NCBI GenBank assembly: GCA_023402395.1
Contig: JAEYGI010000063.1
Span: 1 to 64,000 of the forward strand
Origin: Bacillota bacterium
GTDB lineage: Bacteria > Bacillota > UBA4882 > UBA8346
Direction of reading: 5' to 3'
DNA length: 64,000 bases
Below the pieces are notes generated by a model, which was not told the DNA's origin, did no database searches, and saw only the letters and a list, made by a program, of their open reading frames with translations. This document shows positions 24,661 to 33,334 of the stretch, piece after piece. The translations under genes and the position numbers were made by a program. How positions within the stretch are numbered: the first letter of the stretch is position 1; every line of letters begins with the position of its first letter.

Positions 24661-26820
24661 ATGTTAAAATGGTGGATCGCCATGGCTGCGATGTTGCAAT
24701 TGCTCTTTTTTTCCCTGCCTGCGCACGGGGCGGCGGGCAAGGAACGGGTCCAACTCGCCGCCGATGAAGTTCGTTATGATTATGAAGCCAAACAGATTAT
24801 AGGTGAGGGAAATGTAAAAATAACCTACAAAAAAATAGTAATAGCAGCGGATAAAGTCGTTATTGATCAAGAACAGAATGTTCTTTTGGCGATTGGCAAT
24901 GTTCACCTGGTGAAGGACGGGGATTCATTTGATGCCGAGCGGTTTCTGTATTATCTAGAAAGCGAAGAAGGTTGGCTCAGCCCGGTCAACACCACCGTTA
25001 CCGGAGATGAAATCGAGGAGCCGGTTCTTTACTCGGCAGCGGAGGCTTTCGTTCACGGCGAGGAGATTTTGTCCAAGCAATCATATATGACCAGTTGCCA
25101 TTTGGAAACACCCCATTATCACCTCACCGCCAAGGAGCTTGAATATTATCCAGACGAGCGCATTATCATGCACGGGGTTTGGATTTGGGAACGGAACGTG
25201 CCATGGTTCTATCTTCCCTACCTTTATATCTCACTTAAGGAGGGTGATGATAATTTTGAGGTTGAGGTGGGGCAGAATCAAACCGACGGGTGGTATTTCC
25301 TGGTGGCTTATAATTACTTTGTCAATCAAAGAAACACTTTAAAATTCAAGACCAAGCTAACACAATTTGGAAACAATGAATATGGGCTCGGTCATATTTT
25401 TAAGCAGGAGCCAAATATTAAATGGTATCAGGAATACGCCGTCATAGATAAGTCTAATTACGGAGAACCGATTGATTACAAATTTGCCTTTAATTATCAG
25501 AACACCACTGATCCCAAACGGAATTTTGAAACGGATCTCACAACTTGGCAACGAAACTCCTCTTACATGGATTCATATTTAGAGAACGAGTTGCATTTGA
25601 GATTTCGGGGAATATCTCCATATCCGTACTTGAACTTTAGTTTAACCGACACCGGATCAAACATCGGCGGGGGGGACGTGGCGATTACTCGCAGGATGGA
25701 TTTTAACGGTTCCTGGGACTATTCATTTGATCCGACATTCCGGGTGAATTTATATACCGGGAAAGCGTATACTCAAAATTTATATTACAACACCGTAAGC
25801 CTTAATCAGTATTTTTATCGGGTTGCTTTCGCCAAAAGCTTTCAATCCTGGCAGAACAATCTAGTCTACGATTATAACTCGACCCGCTCCTACAATTTTA
25901 CCGAATTGACTTCCTCAAATAATGCTTGGAAATTGCCATATGTTGAGGATATTGGAACAACGATACAATACACTTATATGGAAAGACAGCAATATGACTC
26001 CTATTTAAATACCAAAGGAGAACGGTTGGGTGTTGATCTACGTAAATCAGTTATGTTGTGGAAAAAGAACCGCCTTCAGTTGGATAATAATACGAATCTT
26101 CATTACCGCTATTTTCAATTGGATTACTTGGAGAGAGATTCCGAGATACTGGGAGTGGAGGACGGTCTGTCATTGACCAATTATTTTAATGATTATTTCC
26201 GTACCAGCATTGAGTATGGTTATACTGGGGTAACCGGTGAGGCCACCGCGTATTTTGGAAAATCGGATGAATATATTCTGCCCGGTTCATATGCCAAAAA
26301 TAATTGGGCCTGGAACAGCCCAAAATTGAATGCGTCATTTTCCACCGCATATAACTTTGAACAAGCGATCGCTTCTCCAGCCAATCTCTCCGCCAGTTGG
26401 ACCCCTTCTCCGAAGAACAATGTCAATTTTAATACCATTTACTATTGGGGTGAGGGATTGGGGTCAACCAATTTTACGGTCAATTATCACCCGTGGGAAA
26501 ATTGGAGGATAGTTTTATACTTGGGCTACAATTTTTTGGATTTGGTCAACCCCTGGACCAATAAACAATTTGAAGCTGAGGTTGAACAGCATCTGACGAA
26601 GAACTTGAAAGTGAAAGCGGCTGCGCAATATAATATGTTACGTGACGAGTTTTCGATCGGCAATACCACTTTTTCCTATGACTGGCATTGCCGGGAGCTA
26701 CAATTTCAATATGACTGGATAACTCAGGAGTTCTGGTTCCAAGTGGTAATTAAAGCTTTTCCGCAGGCTACGCTCAAATTAAATGAGGATATGAATTTGC
26801 TTAATGAATTGCCGTATTGA
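24661..26820 (+). CDS. lptD: LPS-assembly protein LptD
   Basis: The 719-aa protein has a signal peptide (about 1-23), an OstA/LptA-like N-terminal domain (about 28-115) and a large C-terminal beta barrel. LptD, with the lipoprotein LptE, inserts LPS into the outer leaflet. Exactly two cysteines remain: one after the N-terminal domain (MTSCHLETPHY) and one near the C-terminus (DWHCRELQF). They occupy places corresponding to cysteine pairs that form the interdomain disulfides in E. coli LptD. The ATG at 24661 has CGGAGGT upstream; the longer open frame from 24577 overlaps the previous gene. No LptE is recognisable nearby. Confidence 0.92.
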   Translation: MLKWWIAMAAMLQLLFFSLPAHGAAGKERVQLAADEVRYDYEAKQIIGEGNVKITYKKIVIAADKVVIDQEQNVLLAIGNVHLVKDGDSFDAERFLYYLESEEGWLSPVNTTVTGDEIEEPVLYSAAEAFVHGEEILSKQSYMTSCHLETPHYHLTAKELEYYPDERIIMHGVWIWERNVPWFYLPYLYISLKEGDDNFEVEVGQNQTDGWYFLVAYNYFVNQRNTLKFKTKLTQFGNNEYGLGHIFKQEPNIKWYQEYAVIDKSNYGEPIDYKFAFNYQNTTDPKRNFETDLTTWQRNSSYMDSYLENELHLRFRGISPYPYLNFSLTDTGSNIGGGDVAITRRMDFNGSWDYSFDPTFRVNLYTGKAYTQNLYYNTVSLNQYFYRVAFAKSFQSWQNNLVYDYNSTRSYNFTELTSSNNAWKLPYVEDIGTTIQYTYMERQQYDSYLNTKGERLGVDLRKSVMLWKKNRLQLDNNTNLHYRYFQLDYLERDSEILGVEDGLSLTNYFNDYFRTSIEYGYTGVTGEATAYFGKSDEYILPGSYAKNNWAWNSPKLNASFSTAYNFEQAIASPANLSASWTPSPKNNVNFNTIYYWGEGLGSTNFTVNYHPWENWRIVLYLGYNFLDLVNPWTNKQFEAEVEQHLTKNLKVKAAAQYNMLRDEFSIGNTTFSYDWHCRELQFQYDWITQEFWFQVVIKAFPQATLKLNEDMNLLNELPY

Positions 26821-27457
26821 ATTGAAAAAACTTGCGACAATTGTTTTCATGACGGTCGGGATCTACGTTGCCGGACGATATGGAGGCTGGTGGGATCTGA
26901 TTGGACAGGCTCCTAATCTTCCTTCCCGCCCTCCGCCACCCAATGTCCCGGGCATTTCAATTCGGGGCAGTTCTTTAATCGGATGGGATGATCATCAGAA
27001 GGCTTGGGAGATTAAGGCCGAAAAAATTTGGCAGACTTCGGACGGTAATTTAGTGTATTTTGAAACGATAACCGAAGGAGTGATCTTCTCGGTCAAAGGC
27101 GAGCGCGTGACCTTTACCGCCGGGTGGGCCCGCTGGGAGAAGCATCGAAGCCAATTAACCATTGGAAAAGGATTGACCGCCGATTTTAAGGACGGTACCT
27201 TTACCACCTCGGAAGCGGTGATGGACTATCAGACGGAGGTTATTAGTTCGGAAAAAGGAATTCGTTATGTGGGTGACGAAGTAACGGTCACTGCCGCTAA
27301 AATGCGGGCCAATGTCGACCAAGAAGAATTATATCTTGAAGGACAAGTTATGCTGGTCCAGGATGGCGATGAAATTCATTCCCGGGCGTTAACCTATTAC
27401 TCAAAGCAAAAACGCTTTGAGGTTCATGAACCGGAGGAGGTTACGCTTAATCTATGA
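26804..27457 (+). CDS. lptC: LPS export periplasmic protein LptC
   Basis: The 217-aa protein has an N-terminal membrane anchor (about 8-27), a proline-rich linker (SRPPPPNVPG) and an OstA-like beta-jellyroll (about 55-215), the LptC arrangement. LptC receives LPS from LptB2FG and hands it to LptA. The ATG lies inside the end of lptD (17-bp overlap) and the stop overlaps the next gene as ATGA, so translation is probably coupled along lptD-lptC-lptA. Confidence 0.87.
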   Translation: MNCRIELKKLATIVFMTVGIYVAGRYGGWWDLIGQAPNLPSRPPPPNVPGISIRGSSLIGWDDHQKAWEIKAEKIWQTSDGNLVYFETITEGVIFSVKGERVTFTAGWARWEKHRSQLTIGKGLTADFKDGTFTTSEAVMDYQTEVISSEKGIRYVGDEVTVTAAKMRANVDQEELYLEGQVMLVQDGDEIHSRALTYYSKQKRFEVHEPEEVTLNL

Positions 27458-28557
27458 GAAAAATAGCGTTTTTTGTGATAACGTGGCTGCTTACGTTCTC
27501 CGTTTGCCTCGGGGTGGCTGAACCTGTGAAAATCACCGGCAAGTCGATCTGGGGTGATACCAAGAAAAAGCACACTTACATTGATGGAGCGGTTAAGATC
27601 GTTCAGGGAAAGACCGTTATCAACACTGAGAACGCTGTGATTGATCTGGATCTGAAGTCGGTCACGTTAACCAAAGGGGTTATTCTCCGGCAATCGGAGA
27701 TCGCGATCCAGGGGAAAACTTTGAAGTACGATTTGCGCCAAAAAGTCGGAGATTTTGACGGCGGAGTTCAATTGGAGCGTTACCGGGTGGAAGCGGATCC
27801 TGGCCAAAAAAGCAAAGAACCGTTCGCTCTGACCTGCGATCAGCTCCATCTGGAAGTGGACGACAAAAATTTTCTGGCTGGAGGAAACGTCCGTTTTACT
27901 CACGATGACTTCAATGGCGCCGCCACCAGTGTCGAATACAATGATCAGCGGCAAGAGCTGTTATTTTCCGGACAGGCATTATTGAAACGGCCTCAAAAGA
28001 CGGAAGCGGACGGTAAGACCAAAGATCCCTTCGAACTGTCAAGCTCCCGGATTTTACTGAATATTGATCAAAAAAACTTTGATGCTTCAGAGGATGCCGT
28101 CTTTCGGCATGAGGAATTTAACGGTTCGGCGGATCGGATGCAATATGATGATCAATTGCAGCTACTCGCCTTTGACGGCCACGCTACGTTAAACCGGCCC
28201 AAACAGACCGCCAAAAACGGAAAGGCCAAGGAGCCCTTCAGCCTGAACTGCCAGCAACTTGAGTTTCGAGTAGAGACCAGAGATTTTACGGCTTCTGGAG
28301 AGGTGGCGCTTGAACATTCGGATTTTACGGGAACGGCTGAACGGGTTGAGTATCTTGACCAATTCCAGGAACTGATATTCATCGGGAATGCCCGCTTGAA
28401 ACGGCCGAAAGGAGAAGAGATCCACGGTGAACGGGTAAAAATCCTGATGAATGAGAAAAGCTTCACCGTAGTCAAAGGAGTTAACCTCAGTTTTGAGGTT
28501 TCCGAGGATAATTCGTCCGCTCCGCAACGACCGAAAGGGAAACCGGGCAAACGGTAG
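27454..28557 (+). CDS. lptA: LptA/OstA-like periplasmic bridge protein with triplicated core
   Basis: The 367-aa protein has a signal peptide (about 1-22), then an OstA domain (about 25-110). Three consecutive ~70-residue repeats follow, each opening with PF(A/E/S)L and containing a DF(N/T)G/EFNG segment and an LxRPK terminus. LptA forms the beta-jellyroll bridge carrying LPS across the periplasm. The usual protein is about 185 aa and oligomerises head to tail; here tandem modules are fused in one chain. The start overlaps the lptC stop. The C-terminus is basic (RPKGKPGKR), possibly contacting peptidoglycan or LPS phosphates. Confidence 0.85.
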   Translation: MRKIAFFVITWLLTFSVCLGVAEPVKITGKSIWGDTKKKHTYIDGAVKIVQGKTVINTENAVIDLDLKSVTLTKGVILRQSEIAIQGKTLKYDLRQKVGDFDGGVQLERYRVEADPGQKSKEPFALTCDQLHLEVDDKNFLAGGNVRFTHDDFNGAATSVEYNDQRQELLFSGQALLKRPQKTEADGKTKDPFELSSSRILLNIDQKNFDASEDAVFRHEEFNGSADRMQYDDQLQLLAFDGHATLNRPKQTAKNGKAKEPFSLNCQQLEFRVETRDFTASGEVALEHSDFTGTAERVEYLDQFQELIFIGNARLKRPKGEEIHGERVKILMNEKSFTVVKGVNLSFEVSEDNSSAPQRPKGKPGKR

Positions 28558-28622
28558 TGACAACTCATTTCTTGATCTGAGGATTTTATTACATTACGAG
28601 TGTTTGGTTGAGGTGACTTTGA

Positions 28623-29525
28623 ATGGGAGCCGGCATGCCGTTATTCTCCGACAACGACTCGTTTCAGTCCGTGTTTCAAGTCGCGGATAATCGGGAACAG
28701 CAAAACGAAGACGGAACATGTCAGCGGCTCGAACTTTGGACTCAAAACATTGCCTTTAGTTTTCCCGGACGCGATTTGCTGGAGGCTGATTTTAAATTAA
28801 TCTTCGGAGTAGGGGAAGTCACCGCTCAAAAGCTGAGAGATGACGGGTTTCAGACGTTATATGACCTAATCCGTCACCCCCGTTGGGGTCGGGCTGCAAC
28901 TGACGTGCTCCGCTTGATTGAGACCCGGAATTATGAGCGACTTGCCGCTTATGGAGCCAGCGACCTTCAACTGTTGAGTTTCTTCGACCCGCGGCAGATT
29001 AAGTTTATTGATATCGAAACCGTGGGATTATATTACGTAAACCCCGTTTTTTTAGTGGGCGTATTGCGGTTTGAGGAGGAACGGGGAATCATTTCGCAGT
29101 ATTTGGCCAGGGATTATTCGGAAGAAAAGGCGTTATTGCGGGAAGTGCTGGATGAACTGAAACAAACGGCGCTGATTACCAGCTTCAACGGCCGAAGTTT
29201 TGATATTCCCTATTTGCGAGGCCGGATGCGGTATCATCAACTGTGCGACATGGACCGGTCGGTCCATGTCGACTTGCTCCGGACCGCCCGGAAAAACTAC
29301 CGCGACACCTTGCCCAATTGTCGGCTGGTAACTATTGAGCGTCATTTGTTGTCCGAAGAAAGGCCGGACGATCTCCCCGGTTCAGAAGTGGCCGATTATT
29401 ATCACCGATTTGTGGAGACGGGCGACCGGAGCTTGATCGCGGCCATCCTGAAGCATAACGCCAGAGATCTATTATCAATGGCCAAAATCCTGGGGATAAT
29501 GACCGATTGTTTAGGAGCGGTGTGA
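28623..29525 (+). CDS. Ribonuclease H-like (YprB-type) exonuclease domain protein
   Basis: The 300-aa protein has a DEDD-type RNase H fold: FIDIETVG (about residues 137-144) as Exo I, SFNGRSFDIPYL (about 190-201) as Exo II, and a late HNARDLLSM as Exo III. This matches the YprB/RNase_H_2 group of predicted 3'-5' exonucleases. The N-terminal ~120 residues resemble a small helical helix-hairpin-helix-like region (GVGEVTAQKLRDDGF). Substrate is unknown. ATG 28623 has AGGTGA 6 nt upstream. Confidence 0.78.
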   Translation: MGAGMPLFSDNDSFQSVFQVADNREQQNEDGTCQRLELWTQNIAFSFPGRDLLEADFKLIFGVGEVTAQKLRDDGFQTLYDLIRHPRWGRAATDVLRLIETRNYERLAAYGASDLQLLSFFDPRQIKFIDIETVGLYYVNPVFLVGVLRFEEERGIISQYLARDYSEEKALLREVLDELKQTALITSFNGRSFDIPYLRGRMRYHQLCDMDRSVHVDLLRTARKNYRDTLPNCRLVTIERHLLSEERPDDLPGSEVADYYHRFVETGDRSLIAAILKHNARDLLSMAKILGIMTDCLGAV

Positions 29526-29531
29526 CATTCG

Positions 29532-29566
29532 CGGCCTTCAGCCAATGTCTATCACAACGCTTTTAG
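29532..29566 (+). repeat. TATCACAACG intergenic motif, copy 2
   Basis: CGGCCTTCAGCC is followed by TATCACAACG (29550-29559) and CTTTTAG. The arrangement matches 35296-35331. It lies between the exonuclease and yhaM genes, ending about 15 nt before the yhaM start codon, so it could act on yhaM mRNA. Confidence 0.5.
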
Positions 29567-29581
29567 GAAAGGCGGGAAACC

Positions 29582-30589
29582 ATGAAAATTAAAGAAATCG
29601 CCGCGTCGACTCCGGTCTCGGGTAGGTATCTGATTACCGAGAACCAACTGAAAGTCGCCAAAAACGGCAGCAATTATTTGGCCATGAAGATCGCTGATCC
29701 CAGCGGCGAATTGGCGGTAAAGGTATGGAGCGCCGACGAGGAGTTGTTTAATTGCTTGGCGGCCGGGAGAGTCATTGAACTCCATAATGTCCAGCCCAAA
29801 GTATTCAAGGATCAGATGCAACTGGAATGGGAAGGGAAAAACCAGGCGCTGTTCAAAGTTTTGCCCGAACATGAAGTGGATTATGGGCAGTTTCTACCGG
29901 CCGCGCCGGGAAATCTCACTGATTACTGGAATTACATCGCCGGGACGATTGAGTCCGTTACAACTCCGGACCTTCAAAAAATACTCAAACATTTTTTCGG
30001 CAATCGGGATTTCGCGGCTCAATTCATGCGGGTTCCGGCGGCTTTGAAACGACATCATGTTTATGTGGGAGGCCTGCTTGAACACACTGCGGGCGTAACC
30101 GCGATGTGCCGGGCGGCGGCGGATTATTACCCGGCGGTGAACCGTGATTTGTTGTTGACCGGTGCTATTTTGCATGATATTGGGAAGACTAAAACATATC
30201 AGTTGGGAAAAGGGTTTTCCGGGACCGATGAGGGAAAGCTCATCGGCCACCTGGTGCTGGGCGTGGAAATGGTCAACCACGCCATCGCCGAAACAATGGA
30301 CGCAAACACCCCCAAGAGTGCGGCGCTCAAGAATCAGTTGCTTCATCTGCTAGTCAGCCATCACGGGATTATGGAATGGGGGTCGCCGGTGGAACCGCTG
30401 ATCATCGAGGCCTGTATTTTGCATCACGCCGATAATTTGGACGCGCAAGTCACCAAATTTCTAACGATCATCCGGGCGGAGAGCGGCGAAACCGGATGGT
30501 CGGCTTTTGACCCCGGCTTAGGCAGATCCATCTATATCCACAGCCGGTTCGATCGGCCGGATGCCCAAGTAAAACCGGAGGAGCAGTAA
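29582..30589 (+). CDS. yhaM: 3'-5' exoribonuclease YhaM family
   Basis: The 335-aa protein has an N-terminal OB-fold (about 10-95) and a C-terminal HD domain: HHVYVGGLLEHTAGV (about 159-173) and GAILHDIGKTK (about 197-207) carry the metal-binding histidines and aspartate. YhaM trims RNA from the 3' end in Firmicutes and is metal dependent. Length and domain order match B. subtilis YhaM. The next gene starts on the stop codon (TAATG). Confidence 0.9.
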   Translation: MKIKEIAASTPVSGRYLITENQLKVAKNGSNYLAMKIADPSGELAVKVWSADEELFNCLAAGRVIELHNVQPKVFKDQMQLEWEGKNQALFKVLPEHEVDYGQFLPAAPGNLTDYWNYIAGTIESVTTPDLQKILKHFFGNRDFAAQFMRVPAALKRHHVYVGGLLEHTAGVTAMCRAAADYYPAVNRDLLLTGAILHDIGKTKTYQLGKGFSGTDEGKLIGHLVLGVEMVNHAIAETMDANTPKSAALKNQLLHLLVSHHGIMEWGSPVEPLIIEACILHHADNLDAQVTKFLTIIRAESGETGWSAFDPGLGRSIYIHSRFDRPDAQVKPEEQ

Positions 30590-31200
30590 TGGAGTCGTTT
30601 ACTTTATTAACGCTGTACCTATTGGGATGCCTGATCGGCTTTACCTTCGAATATTACGCCCGTTGGTCGCCGTGGGTGATCATGGTCCTTTCATATCTAT
30701 TGGTGTTATTAATTCCACCGGTCTGGTTCATCGGCGTGGTTGGCGGACTCTGGATCAGTTGCGCTTTTTTTGTTTCTCGTGTCGCAACGGAGCGTTCAAT
30801 GGACGGCGCGCCATCGCTTACGGTGTGGAAGTTATGTTCGAGTTCGATTCTGACGTTTTCCGGATTTTTGTTGACCTTATTTTCGGTATGGCGGGTGAAA
30901 GACACCGGCTTTATGGGGCCGTGGCAACGGGAGTTGCTGGGCTGGAGTTTTCTAATTCTGATTGAGGCTTGCATTTACAAATATCTCGCTACCCACTGTC
31001 CTTCCTTATACCGGAAGTACCTTGGATTAGGGATTACGGTTCTTAATTTTTTAATGACTTTTTATATCGTGGTGGATTGGACGTTTACCGCCAAATTGTT
31101 GGCGTTTGCGGTTCTCCTGAACGGCAACCTGTTTCTTCTGGCATTGGTCGATCGTCCGTTGCGGCGACCGGTGGATCCAATGATGAGGTTCGGCCGATGA
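30589..31200 (+). CDS. Polytopic membrane protein of unknown function
   Basis: The 203-aa protein has about six hydrophobic segments (near 5-20, 28-42, 44-62, 85-102, 115-130 and 145-190) and a basic C-terminus (RPLRRPVDPMMRFGR). No family is recognised. It overlaps the yhaM stop at its 5' end and the mtaB start at its 3' end (ATGA), so translation is coupled in a yhaM-x-mtaB operon. I can offer no functional inference. Confidence 0.7.
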   Translation: MESFTLLTLYLLGCLIGFTFEYYARWSPWVIMVLSYLLVLLIPPVWFIGVVGGLWISCAFFVSRVATERSMDGAPSLTVWKLCSSSILTFSGFLLTLFSVWRVKDTGFMGPWQRELLGWSFLILIEACIYKYLATHCPSLYRKYLGLGITVLNFLMTFYIVVDWTFTAKLLAFAVLLNGNLFLLALVDRPLRRPVDPMMRFGR

Positions 31201-32480
31201 AAGTGGCTTTTCACACGTTGGGTTGCAAGGTGAATCAGAACGATTCATCCAATCTGATGATTCTGTTTCGCGAACGCGGCTATGAAATCGTTCCTTTTGA
31301 CGCCACGGCCGACGTTTATGTGATCAACACCTGCGCCGTCACTCAAGTGGGGGAACGAAAGTCCCGGCAGATGATTCGGAAAGCCATCGGAGCCAATCCC
31401 GAAGCTGTGATCGCGGTCACTGGATGTTATGCGCAAACCGCTCCTCAGGAATTGGCCGGAATCCCCGGCATCAATTTGGTAATCGGAATGGCGGACCGCC
31501 ACCGGATTGTCGAGTTGGTGGAAGAATTTCGGCAAACGCACCGGAATATGGTGCGGGTCGCTTCGACCGCCGAGTTAACCGCCTGGCAGGATCTGCCCGT
31601 CGGAGCGGTGGGGGATCGGACCCGGGTCACCTTAAAAATCGAGGAAGGTTGCGATCAATTCTGTTCTTATTGCATCGTTCCCTACGCTCGGGGCCGGGTT
31701 CGCAGCATGCCTCCGGACCAGGTCGTGGAGAAAATGCGGGTTTTAGCGGAGCAGGGATACCGAGAGGTTGTATTGACCGGAATTCATCTCGGGTCCTATG
31801 GCAAGGATCTCAATCATACGCTGAATCAATTGTTGCGGGAGATTTTGAAAGTGCCGGGGAATTTCCGGATTCGGCTCGGTTCCATCGATCCTCATGAAAT
31901 TGACGGAGATCTCATTGATACTATCGTCAACCAGCGACGCATTTGTCAATTTCTACATATTCCGCTTCAAAGCGGCAGTTCTCGGATTTTGCAATTGATG
32001 AACCGACATTATACTTGCGAGGAGTACACCGGGTTATTGAGGGCTCTGCGGGAGAAAAATCCATTGATAGCGATTGGGACGGACTTGATCGTCGGGTTTC
32101 CTGGTGAAACGGAGCACGATTTTGATGAAATTGCAAATTATGTTCGGGATCAGGCCTTCAGCCGGATTCATGTATTTCGCTATTCGCCGCGGAAAGGTAC
32201 TCCGGCTTTCCAAATGCCGGGGCGGGTTCCTGCTTCGGAACAGGAGATTCGCAGCCACAGGATCCAGGAGATCGGGAACCGATCGGCCGCCGAATTCGCC
32301 CGAAAATTCATCGGACGCACGGTGGAAGTATTATTTGAAGAACGGGAAGAAACACAATGGCACGGTTTGTCCGGAGAATATCTCCGGGTTAACGTGGAAT
32401 CGAAATCGAATCTTAAGAATAAACTCATTCTGGTGAAGATCGTCGGAGCCGAGGCGGGCATATTGCACGGAATTTGTTAA
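31197..32480 (+). CDS. mtaB: tRNA t6A37 methylthiotransferase MtaB
   Basis: The 427-aa radical-SAM enzyme converts t6A to ms2t6A at position 37 of ANN-decoding tRNAs. The N-terminal MTTase domain has its three cluster cysteines (LGCKVNQND, INTCAV, VTGCYAQ). The radical-SAM motif is CDQFCSYC (about residues 153-160), followed by a TRAM-like C-terminus. The true start is ATG 31197, overlapping the upstream stop; the longer open frame from 31077 is a shadow of the membrane gene. Confidence 0.92.
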   Translation: MKVAFHTLGCKVNQNDSSNLMILFRERGYEIVPFDATADVYVINTCAVTQVGERKSRQMIRKAIGANPEAVIAVTGCYAQTAPQELAGIPGINLVIGMADRHRIVELVEEFRQTHRNMVRVASTAELTAWQDLPVGAVGDRTRVTLKIEEGCDQFCSYCIVPYARGRVRSMPPDQVVEKMRVLAEQGYREVVLTGIHLGSYGKDLNHTLNQLLREILKVPGNFRIRLGSIDPHEIDGDLIDTIVNQRRICQFLHIPLQSGSSRILQLMNRHYTCEEYTGLLRALREKNPLIAIGTDLIVGFPGETEHDFDEIANYVRDQAFSRIHVFRYSPRKGTPAFQMPGRVPASEQEIRSHRIQEIGNRSAAEFARKFIGRTVEVLFEEREETQWHGLSGEYLRVNVESKSNLKNKLILVKIVGAEAGILHGIC

Positions 32481-32675
32481 AAGCATGGCGCTGAACACGG
32501 CCGCGTGCCCGTAGCGGGGCAGTCATACCAGAAACGGGGATGAAGTTGGTCTTTAGCTATTTTTCGGCAGCTCTACGGGAGCGATAAATTTATTGCCTGT
32601 CGCTAAACTTTATTCGAATCGCAGCAGGAATTTATTTAGAGATGTCGAAAATTATTCAATAAAGGAGAGATCTGA

Positions 32676-33020
32676 GTGTCCGATTGTATCTTCTGCCGGA
32701 TTGTTCGTGGTGAAATACCCAGCCAGAAAGTGTATGAAAACGAACAGATCATCATCTTCAAAGATATTAATCCGGTAGCTCCTACTCATCTTTTAGCGAT
32801 TCCCAAACAACACATCGACAATATTTGTGATCCGAAACTGATCGAGTCCAGTTTGACCACCAGTCTGTTCGAAGGAGTTCAGTCCGCCGTGGCGGAGTTG
32901 GGCTTGAAAGCGGACGGGTTTCGGGTGGTGGTCAACTTTGGCCGGGATGCCGGAGAAGCGGTGCCGCATCTACACTTTCACATTATTGCCGGCCGGCCGT
33001 TGGGTTGGCCTCCCGGTTAA
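32676..33020 (+). CDS. Histidine triad (HIT) family hydrolase, HinT type
   Basis: The 114-aa protein has the N-terminal zinc-like CIFC (residues 4-7), a KDINPVAPTHLL core, and the triad HLHFHII near the C-terminus. HinT enzymes hydrolyse nucleoside phosphoramidates and adenylated intermediates. The GTG start at 32676 has AAAGGAGAG upstream. The 195 bp before it, after mtaB, show nothing recognisable beyond the ribosome site. Confidence 0.92.
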   Translation: MSDCIFCRIVRGEIPSQKVYENEQIIIFKDINPVAPTHLLAIPKQHIDNICDPKLIESSLTTSLFEGVQSAVAELGLKADGFRVVVNFGRDAGEAVPHLHFHIIAGRPLGWPPG

Positions 33021-33024
33021 GCGA

Positions 33025-33054
33025 TTGACATTTATGGGTTTAATGTAGTAAAAT
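33025..33054 (+). promoter_or_regulatory. SigmaA-like promoter of rpsU
   Basis: TTGACA at 33025-33030 and TAAAAT at 33049-33054 are spaced by 18 bp, giving a start near 33061 and a 5' leader of about 70 nt before the S21 start codon. Confidence 0.7.
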
Positions 33055-33133
33055 AATATAATGTAATTTTGTTTTCGAACCGGGCACTGCTAACGGGTCA
33101 TGGGGTAGGAAAGCAGTGAGGGGAGGGAAATAG

Positions 33134-33313
33134 GTGGCCACCGAGATTAAGATCGGTAAGAACGAGACATTGGACAGCGCATTACGCCGTTTTAAGCGGG
33201 AATGTCAAGTTTCCGGCATATTAGCGGAAGTTCGCAAACGCGAGCATTACGAAAAGCCAAGCGTCAGAAGAAAGAAAAAATCTGAAGCAGCCAGAAAACG
33301 CAAGTTTAAATAA
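33134..33313 (+). CDS. rpsU: Small ribosomal subunit protein bS21
   Basis: A 59-aa basic protein reads from GTG 33134 to TAA 33311-33313. It contains the S21 landmarks: a KNETLDSALRRFKRECQ segment (about residues 9-25), an EVRKREHYEKPS block, and a lysine/arginine-rich tail with RRKKKSEAARKRK. S21 sits on the 30S platform near the anti-Shine-Dalgarno sequence and aids initiation. GGGAGGG is 6 nt upstream of the GTG. It is monocistronic, with its own promoter and terminator. Confidence 0.93.
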   Translation: MATEIKIGKNETLDSALRRFKRECQVSGILAEVRKREHYEKPSVRRKKKSEAARKRKFK

Positions 33314-33334
33314 CCCGTCTAGCGACGGGTTTTT
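33312..33334 (+). terminator. Terminator of rpsU
   Basis: The stem AACCCGT/ACGGGTT with a 6-nt loop is followed by T residues, directly at the S21 stop codon. Confidence 0.85.
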
